DNA of 64,000 nucleotides from assembly GCF_963855985.1 (NCBI RefSeq), contig NC_087096.1:13454001-13518000 (forward strand). Reading direction: 5' to 3'. Below the pieces are notes generated by a model, which searched no databases, was not told the origin of the DNA, and saw only the letters and a program-made list of their open reading frames with translations. Of the stretch, positions 23,000 through 33,300 are shown in pieces. Position numbers and translations under genes: made by a program. The DNA comes from Ostrinia nubilalis (Eukaryota; Arthropoda; Insecta; Lepidoptera; Crambidae). Position 1 is the first letter of the stretch, and the number at the start of each line of letters is the position of its first letter.

Positions 23000-24530
23000 G
23001 TAAGTGTTGTTACTATTAAGATATGACAATATTCAATCGGTAGGTTTGTTACTTGTATCTGGAGCTATAAGTAAATGGTTCATCGATATACGCATCTGGA
23101 TTCTGAATAGCTCTAGCTCTGCGCTATCCTAATGTCTATGGTTTGCAGCTGTTTACAGCGATGATCATTGATCTAGGTAAGTGAGTTAAAGTTTGATATT
23201 ATGGTAAATCTGATAGACTTGTAAAAGCTGTACCACAATGCACACACTACAAGTAGCTACCTACATGATGTTTTTATAATGATGTACGTTTATACGGTAG
23301 TCGTGATTTCAAGCATCCTGTCAAGTGCACGACACCATTGTTTTGTTTCTCAACATCCATTCATATTGCTTTAAACAATATACGAGTATGCTACGCAATA
23401 GGCATTTTACTTACAATAAACATTGACCAAAATTAAATGCAACAAAAAAAGACAAGTTTGTATGAAGTTAATTGTTAAAACTTGTAGTAACCTTGCTTTA
23501 TGTCTCTCATTTCAGGTCAATTCCCATCCTCGGGTTCACCCATCTCCAGCCAGCTCAACTTACTACCGTTGGAAAGCGAGCTGCTCTATGGCTTAGTGAC
23601 CTTCTGATGGACGAGCGTGCACTCTCCCGAGCCAGAGACGACTTACGATTCCGCGGAGTCAAGGGAACCACAGGTACCCAAGCCTCTTTCCTCCAACTCT
23701 TCAACGGAGACAGCACTAAGGTTAAAGCCCTCGATAAAAGAGTTGCAGAACTGGCCGGATTTGACAAACGCTACCTCGTCACCGGCCAAACCTACTCTAG
23801 GAAAGTTGACTTGGAAGTCGTCGCTGCTCTATCAGGGTTAGGTGCAACAGTCCACAAAATGTGTTCGGATATTCGTATTCTTGCCTCCCGTAAGGAACTC
23901 GAAGAACCCTTTGAGGCATCCCAAATCGGATCAAGTGCTATGCCTTACAAGAGGAACCCAATGAGGTCGGAACGTTGCTGCGCCCTTGCTCGCCATCTGA
24001 TAACTTTGCACGCGAATGCAGCCAACACTCACGCTGTCCAGTGGCTGGAACGGACCCTGGATGACTCAGCTAATCGTCGTATCACCCTTGCTGAAGCATT
24101 CCTAACCGCTGATGCTACACTACTCACTCTCCTGAATGTTTGCCAAGGCCTAGTAGTGTACCCGAAAGTAATTGCTCGTCATATAGCCCAGGAGCTACCT
24201 TTCATGGCTACAGAAAATATTATTATGGCTATGGTGCAAGCTGGAGGTGACCGTCAAGTGTGTCATGAGAAAATAAGAGTACTTTCCCATGAAGCAGGTG
24301 CCCAAGTGAAACAACACGGAAAGGATAATGATTTGATTGCACGGGTTAAGAGTGACCCGTACTTTGCACCTATTATTTCGCAGCTGGACAAAATCTTGGA
24401 TGCCTCAACCTTCATTGGAAGAGCTCCGGAGCAAGTCACCGAGTTTATCGAGGAAGAAGTCGACCCTGTTCTTTCAAAGTATGCACTTGCTTTAGCTGAA
24501 GTAGAAAAACCCGTCGCATTGAATATTTAA
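22704..24530 (+). CDS. AdSL: Adenylosuccinate lyase, last two exons (N-terminus not found)
   Basis: Exons 22704..22999 and 23516..24530 join in phase to give 436 residues of an enzyme normally about 480 long. The enzyme cleaves SAICAR and adenylosuccinate with release of fumarate, two steps of purine synthesis, as a cytosolic homotetramer. The fumarate-lyase signature [14 protein letters not shown] is intact. So are the HDVMAHVH and [14 protein letters not shown] histidine regions, [13 protein letters not shown], and the [15 protein letters not shown] block. The first residues visible ([14 protein letters not shown]) correspond to about position 50, so the 5' exon is missing. It was not found in the upstream 22.7 kb. 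The gene converges with the minus-strand gene ending at 24931. No disabling change was seen, so it is probably functional. Confidence 0.95.
23000..23515 (+). other. AdSL intron
   Basis: A 516-bp intron with GTAAGT donor and a TCTCATTTCAG acceptor. No feature was seen inside. Confidence 0.85.
23516..24530 (+). CDS. AdSL: AdSL last exon
   Basis: Completes a split Lys codon, then reads [14 protein letters not shown] to the end VEKPVALNI and a TAA stop. Carries the catalytic serine loop ([11 protein letters not shown]) and the helical C-terminal domain. Confidence 0.96.
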
Positions 24531-24583
24531 ATATGATTGGGAAAAATATACATAAGGGAATAATACAAAACTACATTCATTTT

Positions 24584-24589
24584 AATAAA
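24584..24589 (+). terminator. AdSL polyadenylation signal
   Basis: AATAAA lies 54 bp past the AdSL stop, giving a short 3' UTR of roughly 70-80 nt that would end before the convergent gene's transcript. Confidence 0.55.
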
Positions 24590-24874
24590 TGATATATTTA
24601 CAATTACAGCGTATCAATTCTAAATTAATTTATAAAAATACAAAAGCATGACTTTACTATTTTACAAATCGTAACATATTAATAAACTAGGCAGTGGTAA
24701 CTTATGTTCAACCGATGAATTGATAGAAGTAAAAACCCTTAGCAAGACAGAAGCGGAATGTAAATGATTAATAAATAACTACGAAATAACATTAACAAAA
24801 TCAAACAAATAAATAAGCTTCTAAAATTACAAGAAGAGAGACACATCATTATCTTAATTAGTGAAAATTGAGAT

Positions 24875-24880
24875 TTTATT
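24875..24880 (-). terminator. Polyadenylation signal of the GH18/CBM14 gene
   Basis: TTTATT on the plus strand is AATAAA on the minus strand, about 50 bp after the TAA at 24931..24933. If both this and the AdSL signal are used, the convergent transcripts do not overlap. Confidence 0.5.
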
Positions 24881-24930
24881 GATGGTAACATGTTTTCAAT
24901 GGCACAGATTTAACGATTTATCACTTGTAT

Positions 24931-27900
24931 TTAAAGAGTATTGGTAAGAAGCGTATCACCCTGGCAAGCAGGTCCTTGGCTGGGCCAGTTACATGCTCCC
25001 AAGCTTTCGTCGAAGCTTAGTTGAACTGGGCAGTTAAAAACGTGAAGAGTGAACCTCTGCTTGGTACAGTCCCATCTGCAAGCGTAGAATTTGTTACATT
25101 GTTTGGGATGACGGAACAACCCAGCCCTCTGGCAATCTACGGAACCCTGTAGAGTCTCGTCTCTGCTTCTCCAACCACCAGGGCCATATCTATCAAATGC
25201 TTGAGAGTCTACAGCCGAAGCTTCGCCTCCCGCTTGCTTCGTAATTACAGTAGGCGCCACTTCTTGATTTAACAAGACAGTTTTGTATGTAGGTGCAACC
25301 GTCACAGACTTAATTCTTGGCCTAAGTTTAACAATCTTTTCAGTTGTTGAAAATACGGCAGATGTGCTTGAAACATAACCGTTTGAGTAAACTTGTTTAT
25401 CTCTAGACTCATAGCCGTCTTGAAGATCCTGGTAGTATGAGTCATCAGGCACGATGATAGGATTCAATGTAGAAGAGACAATGGGAGCAGCTGTAGCCGC
25501 TGTACGTATTCTGGCAGTCTTCTGGGCCCATTGGTTGTCGTTGATATCACCACGACCATCATAATCATTACTGTAGTCATCGAAGTCCTGTTCTGCTTGC
25601 ACATTAGGTCTTCTTCCTTTGAGAACTAGGACAGGCGATTGACAACTGCATACAGCACCCAATTTCCTCACGAGAAGAGGGTTGAAGTCGTTTATTTTGG
25701 TCACAACAGCAACCTTAGGCTTGGTTCGTCGCACCGGTAGGTAAGCAGGTGATGGAGTAACTTCGACTAGTTCTTGTTTGTATACAGGCGTTGAAACCCG
25801 TTGTGGTACGGAATATGTTTGACTGCTAACTTCAATAGGTGCCGATGTTGTGTAAGAAACTTGCGATACAAGCCCAGCGTCAGGTCCCACTATTCCAAAT
25901 CCAAGTTGGTTAGATTTGGCTGTTTCAATTACTATGTTATGTTTTCTTTCAACTGGCGCTTGGTAAGTGTCTACTGATGCTTCGTAAGGATTATATTTAA
26001 TCTTAGATGACTCAACATTTTTGTATCCGAAGCTTTCGAAATTGGCAGCGCTTTCAGTTTCTTCAGAAGGAGGCAAATATTCAGGTGCTTTGTATTCTGT
26101 AGTCGACTGAACGTATTTGTAAGTAGGAGCGCTCGTTGTATATTTAATAGGTCTGTACGTTGTGGAAACAACTGGTGCGGCTGTGGTGTAAGAAGCAGGT
26201 GACACAAGTCCAGCGTCTGGGCCTACTGTACCGAATCCAAGTAAATGTGACTTAACAGTTTCAACTACAATGTTTTGCTTCCTTTGAACTGGGGCATAAG
26301 TAGACGATACAACAGTGTCTTCCGCAGATTTGTATTCTTGGTATGGATTGTATTGCACTTTAGAGTCGTATCCATCGTAGTTGTTGTATCCGAAGCTTTC
26401 AAAATGTACTGTCTTCGAGTTGCTATCTTCTTGAGGTGGCAAATAGTCTGGAGCTTGGTATTTTGTGGTCGACTCAACATATTTGTAAGTAGGTGCCTGT
26501 GTCGTAGACTTCACGATAGGTCTAGCGGTGGTGGGAGGTGGGAGATAAGAGTTATCAACTTCGTATTTGACTTCAGAAACCGGAGGAAGATACTCACGAG
26601 TAGTGGCGGCTGTAGAATATGTCGAAGGTTTGTAAGTGGATGAAACAATGTATGGTGTTTCTGTAGAAAGTACTGGTGGTAGATACTCTTCGGCTTTGTA
26701 TGCAACTTGAATCTCAGGGGACTGGTATCCGACTTGCTTGTATTTTGTAACGACTTTCTTAGGTTGCGTCACATGAGATGTACTGAATGAAACTTGTTGT
26801 ACAGGAACAGAATCGTACTGTTGAGAGTATCCAGATGATTGGTAATCACTTTGGTCTTGAGTTTGGTGGTAAACTGCACTATTATGCTGAACTATGGGAG
26901 TCGAAGCAGTAGACACTACAGAATAAGATTGTTGGTAATCAGTTTTTGGTGGAATGTATTCGGGAGCCTTATATGTGTCTTTCTTTGAGGAGTCGTACTC
27001 ACTGTAGTGCTCTTCGTAAGCAAGAGTTGACGGGGAAGTAGATACAAACACTACTTTTTCTGTTTGCGCTGGCACATGAGTTTGGTGGAATACTTGATGT
27101 GACACTACACTAGCATCAGAATAAGATTTAGCAGCATTCAAGTTTTCTTCATTTCGTTGTATCTCCGGCTGACTATACGAATAACCCTCTTGGCTGAATT
27201 GAATGTTGTGGTGAGAATACGATTGGTCGTCGTTGGTTTGGTATTGCACTGGCTGACTTATGTGAGTTACTTCATGTTGAGCTACAACTGGCTTAAAAGT
27301 TTGAGTGTAAACAATAGGAGTGGGCTTTACATAAGTTGCTGGCGTAACAGCAGGCTCAGAGTATTTAAATAGGGGGTTCTCATACACAGAAACAGTGGGT
27401 TGTTGATAAGAAACTTCCACTTGTGGGAGGGCAGTTGAAGATACCGGCACGTATTTTTGTGTTTCAACTTTGTGGATTGTCTGGTGGCTGTATGTCTGTG
27501 GTTTATAAGTTGATACTTGGATTGGTGTAGGAGTAGTATACTGGATGTATTCCTTAGGACCTTCTTCGTACTTAACCGCAGGTTTGTTGTATTCATACCC
27601 TGATTCTTCATAGGATACCTGTGGTTTCTGATACTCGTAACCAGATTGAGCTTCGTGCGAATATGTGTTGACTTTGCTTGCTTCTACCTTGTGCAGAGTC
27701 TGATGACTGATCACTTGAGGTTGGTAAGTCGACACAACTTGCTGAACAGCAAGCGCTGGTTGAGCAGTGGTGTAATGATGAACTACTGATGGCTGTTCAT
27801 AAGAAACACTTGATTCATATGAGCCGACATCAACAGAGGGTGTGTAAGATTTGGTCTCAGTCTTGTGAATTGTTTGATGACTGTACGACTGAGGTTTGTA

Positions 27901-30350
27901 TAAAGACTCTACGTAAGTTATCGGAGTCGGTTTTTGAGTATACTTGATAATGGGGTTTTCATACACGGTCACGGCTGGTTGATAGGAAATAGCTACTTCA
28001 GGACTGGCTGTAGATGACACAGGAACGGCGTGTTTAGTCTCAAACTTGTGAATAGTCTGATGGCTATAGACCTGAGGTTGGTAGGTCGAAGACACTACTG
28101 GTGCAGGGGTGGAATATTCGAAGACCTTAGAACCTTCTTCAAACTTGATTTCAGGTTGTTTATATTCATATCCTGACTCTGAGTTTTGCGAATAAGCATT
28201 GATTTTGCTGGCATCAACTTTATGTAACGTTTGATGACTGATGACTTGGGGCGCGTACGTGGAGGATACAACCGCTGGCTGAGCCGTTGTATACTGAACA
28301 ATGGTTTCTGGTTGTTGATAACTGATTTCAGATTTTGAGTAATCGTTGCCCACTTCAACTGACGGAGTGTAAGCATGATTGGTTTCTACTTTGTGAATGG
28401 TTTGGTGACTGAAAGATTGAGGTACAGTAGCAACTGTAGGCTGAACGTACGTGCTCACTGATGGCCCAGTAGTGTAAGCCACGATTTTCTTAAAAGGCTC
28501 TTCATAAATCGGTGTAGGTGTTGAATATTCAAATCCTACAGATTCTACTTTATGAAGCGTTTGCTGACTATGACTGAAGCCTTGAGGTTTGTAAGTAGAG
28601 ACAGAAACAACAGGAGCTGGGGTCGAATATGTGACTCCTTCCTCGAATTTAACGCTCGGTTTGTTGTAGACATAACCAGATTCTGATTTAGTTGAGGATT
28701 GAGTGGAATAATCACCAGATGAGTATGAGTAACCATTGTCTACGTTTATGCCCTGGTTGTAATCAGATACTTCTACCTTTGGCGTAACGTATTGTTTCAC
28801 AGCAACCACTGCTGGTTTCACGTAAGTCACTTCTGGTTGCGTATGTGTGAAAATTTGTTTGATACTAGTTTTAGGAGGTTCAGGTACAAATGTTGTCCTG
28901 TACGTGGTTACTGGTATAGCTGTTGTAACAGCGAAGGGAGTTGCTGTGGTAGGAATTCCTGAAGATGTTGGAGTGGTCGCGAACTCGTATCCATCTAAAT
29001 TGTTTCCATCAGTGCCAAGATGATGGATGGATACCGCAGGTTGCGATATGTATGACACATGTCCAGGGTGCACCGTTTGGTGAGTAGCACCGTGGCTCAC
29101 TGTAGAACCAAAGCTATACCCGTTAGAGCCAGCTTGATAATCACCTTGGTTAGAGTAGTCAGCGTCAACCAATGTGGTCTTTCCTACTAAACCCACATTA
29201 ATAGCACCAGCTGTTAATGTGTGAGAAGCTCCCGTGTAAGCCTTAGAGTCACTCAAATAGTTTCCTGAATTAGCTATACTGTAAGTTCCGTGATCTATGT
29301 TCAGTTGGCTCTGAGAACTGCCGCTTAGTCCAGCATTAGAACCAATGTGACCATCAGCCCTGTAGACTCCAGCTACGTATTTTCCAGCATCGTCATTTTT
29401 GTATGATCCCGAGTAATCAGCATTGTAGGCACCGGAGTTGTCTTTATATCCATTGCTGCTGTAGCTGTATGATCCAGAGCTACCGCTGACATCGCCATTT
29501 CCGCTGTAAACGCCAGAGTTTCCAGTACTATAACTGTAAGAGCCGGCATTGCCATTGTATCCGCTACCAGATGTTCCGGATTCAACGTAGGCTCCTGAAT
29601 TGTCATGAGCATACTGTCCACTGTTTAGTTCCACATACTTTCCATCGTTACCTCCCTGTTCGACATATTTGCCACCATAACTTCCAGAAGAAGAACCTGA
29701 ATACCTGTTGACGTCATAGTAATCGCTCGATTGTTTGTAACCTGAGTCGCTGTGGACGTATGGCGCAGCCGGTGAGTCTTCGTGTCTGTAAGGTTCCGCG
29801 TAATCTCCCGACGGATCATGCACGTACGCTCCAGAGTTATCTTCGTAACTACCACTTTCTACTTTCTGGTATTGAATTTTTGCCACATTTCCGGAAGAAT
29901 ATCCATTGTAGCCATTGTATTGTCCATTCTGTTGCAAATTGGACTGAACTAGGTTTTGAGCCTTGCCATGACCATGTTTGCCTTGAGTGGGGAGCCTGTA
30001 ATCATCTAAGATGAGAGAGCCGCTGGTGTACTTCTGTTCATTGCTATACTTCGTCGGCTGGACTAATCCGACATTGCCCTGAGTGAAGGTAGCGTCGCCT
30101 ACTTGGTATGCCAAACCTTGACCGTCTCCAAATCCAGAGGAACCGTGACTAATTTCAAAGCCCTGGCCTCCCGAATAGGCACCGTTAGAAAGTTCCTGGG
30201 AGGCGATGAAGTTGGAGTCCAAAGAGTCGTCTTTGGTGAGGAAACCGTTCTGGATACCGACAAGGTTGTCGAGAGAGGCGCCGGAGACGAGGCTCTGGTG
30301 AGCCGCCACGTTGATGGAGTCAGCTGTCTGGCCTTGGAAGCCTACTGCAC
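24931..30350 (-). CDS. Last exon of the GH18/CBM14 gene: repeat scaffold and C-terminal CBM14
   Basis: A single exon of 5420 bp (about 1806 codons) after acceptor TTACTTACAG. The first 370 or so codons are Tyr/Ser/Gly/Asp-rich with recurring SGAY, SGSY and YVxxNSG units. The middle is rich in Thr, Pro, Val and Tyr, with seven HQTxHK modules (27460..28570). Then come YLPP motifs and two copies of an LGFGxVGPDAGLVS unit. The C-terminal 60 residues form a CBM14 (VDCQRAGLFRHPKQC, FYACRWDC, CPVQLSFDE, CNWPSQGPAC) with an extra seventh Cys. It ends GDTLLTNTL and TAA. The frame stays open throughout, while other frames are shadows. Confidence 0.93.
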
Positions 30351-33300
30351 CTGTAAGTAACGATGTGTCATCTTTAAAAAGAGGTAATTCGTTTTTTCAG
30401 TACATACTAACTAGTTACTTGTAAACTTACTAGGAAGTAGATATTATTTTAATGATTAACTGCAAACTAAAAGAAATACAATATTGAAACATGTTAAGCG
30501 ATATTATAATCTTTACGAATCTTTCCTTTAAAAACCCAGCTGAAGGATGATATACAGTGTCTCAAAAATACAACCGCTCTCCCAATCAACCAGTCATCAG
30601 GGTCAATCTGAAAACGCTGAGCTTCGAAGTTCAGTACTATGCTGAGATTGGTACTTTTTGCAAATGTCAGACTTTTTTATCGAACAGTTATAAAATCAGA
30701 AATGTAAATATATAGCAATGAAGACCAAATTACCACTAAGAGCAGCACCAGAGAACCCGTGCGCCTCAGCTTCGTATCTTGCAATGTTTCCACAAGCTGG
30801 TACCAGCCAGGGCCAGTCGCACTTAAGTCGGGCTGCATCGAAACCAAGTCCGAATGGACAGCGGAATTCGTAAGCCGTGAGCGGTGCCTTCCCGTGGTCG
30901 AGACATGCGAAGAACCAACGACAGTTCTCAGGGTCGGCGTAGTAGCCTGAAATAATGCAAACGTTAAAAAACTAAAAAAAAAAGAGAATAAAAGCTTCAA
31001 GAACTTTAAACGTAAAGAAGGAGCGTTGGATGCAGGCTACCAACTAGGAATCATTAGGGAAGACCTATGTTCAGCAGTGGATATCCTATGGCTGAAATGA
31101 TAATGATGATGAAAATTTTCTTGGTTGATTTCCACTGAGATAGGTACTATGTGGATTTGGTGGTAACACGTTCCTCGAATATGAAATCGGCAGTCCAATG
31201 CCGACTCCGTTGTGCTATTTGTCACTTCAACCCAGAATGACGGTAGTTCTTGTTCTTGAAACGCGATTAATGCTACCTACCTTCATGTTCAGGGCAGATG
31301 AACCTGGTCTGAGGCACGGGAGCGATCTTAGAGGACCCGGGGCAGGCCTGCGAGTGCGGAAGGCTTCCTGGCCACACGCACACTTCGTAGCGCTGATAGC
31401 TTTGTGCTATTGTCGCTTCAACCCAGAATGACGGTAGTTCTTGTTCTTGAAACGCGATTATTGCTACCTACCTTCATGTTCAGGGCAGATGAACCTAGTC
31501 TGAGGCACGGGAGCGATCTCAGAGGACCCGGGGCAGGCCTGCGAGTGTGGGAGGCTTCCTGGCCACACGCACACTTCGTAGCGAGAGTCGAAAGCGAGAC
31601 CAGCTGGACAGTCGAATTCGAATACCTGTAATTAATTGGTTTTGTAATAGGTAATCTTGCACTTTTAGGGTAGGTACAGTCGATAGTACCTCAGACTATA
31701 CATTTTGTTGCAAAATGCAGGCTATTTTGTATTGTTCTCGCCCGTACAAGGTACGTAGCAGTTATATATTGTAACTGAGGGGCTTAAAATATTAAGTCTA
31801 ATTACTTTACTATACACATGACTAATCAATAGCTCACATTTAATAGAGCTGTTACTGTGCAGCAGCCGCTAGAAGAACAGACTGTGAACCCTTTGTTGGC
31901 AAATAAATACTTTTTACTTAACTTTAGGTACTTTAAATACTGTTTGCTTAGAACAGGTATACATAATAATGAATTGTTTCAAAATAACAAAGGTGTTTTA
32001 TTTTTCAAATCATCAAACAATTGGACCACTTACGGTGTATTCTGGAGAGAGTTGGTCGAACTTAACGCAGCGGTAGAAACGGGCGCAGGAGCGTGGATGC
32101 ACGAAATAGCCTTGTCTGGAACAAGTGAACTCTGTCCGCGTGTCCTGTAATCAAAATAATAATTAATTAATAATAATAATACACATTATGTATGGCGTCG
32201 GTCCACCTTGTGGGTGGACGACCCAGGCTGCGTTTTCCGGTACGCGGTCTCCATTCCAGAACCTTGCTGCCCCATCGGCCGCCAGTTCTGCTTCTGCGTA
32301 CTATGTGCCTTGCCCATTGCCACTTCAGCTGGCTAATCCGCAATCTTGCTAATCTTGCAAGGTGGACCGACGACATCATAAAGGTAGCAGGAAAGCGCTG
32401 GACGCAGGCCGCTACCAACCGGGTAACATGGAAAGCATTGGGGGAGGCCTATGTTCAGCAGTGGACGTCCTATGGCTGAGATGATGATGATGACATTATC
32501 GTATCTCGAAGGGGCCTCTGTTGGATCTGTATCCCTATGAACGCCTTCCAAAAGAAGCCGCCGCCACAGGAGAGACGATATTTTTTGGAAATAAAATAAT
32601 AATTATTTTATTTCTTAAAAATACACTTTAGTTAAATCAGTTTAACAAAGTTAGGAAGGTTTACTAAGGCCCCGTTTTTTGATTCATAGTTAAAATAACA
32701 AATTGTTAAATTTTGCTACTAATGGTTAAATGTTAACAAAATGTTAACTAATAGTTAAAAAATGTATTAAAAGTCGAGCTAACCATTGTTCGAAAAACAT
32801 TTTTTTCTGATATTTAACCACTTGTCATTTGACATCTGTCAAATTTGACCATTGGTTATTTTAACTACGAATCAAAAAACCGGGCCTAAGAGGATTTCAG
32901 ATAACTTACTAGTAGTCCCCAAACTAGGTAGTCCTGCCTTTTGGGGACTTGAACTTGGTACAATAATACTAGTAACTACTAGTAAAGTACTAGTGACTGA
33001 TTGATAATGTATTTTTTTGAAGCCACGATAGCCGAACGGTGAAGGGGTTCGGACTAGCCCACTCAATCGGTTGTGAATAAACACAAAAGCTCTACAGAGA
33101 AGTAAGTTCACTCTCGCGCCAAGAGATGGCGCTGCATGTACCTTAAATTGCGATTTCATTTGATTTTTTCCAATAATTTAAGTAATGCAGACAGACTTTC
33201 TGAAATTTTAAGACTGAAGGATTTATATACTAATTATTTTATGTACATACATTTAACAATTTGCTTGTTAGTGTGAAATTTTTGAATTCGGCTTAAGCTA

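Noticed and set aside
26275..26643. 122-codon plus-strand open frame inside the 5.4-kb exon
   Set aside because: It is antisense to the clearly coding repeat exon and reflects its regular codon pattern. No splice or domain evidence supports it. The other open frames within 24931..30350 were left out for the same reason.
32167..32479. 83- and 95-codon open frames
   Set aside because: They are the two halves of a LINE C-terminus in the twin-primed insertion, not genes.
33022..33080. tRNA/SINE A-box-like segment (ATAGCCGAACGGT)
   Set aside because: There is no B box at the right spacing and no A-rich tail; too weak to call.
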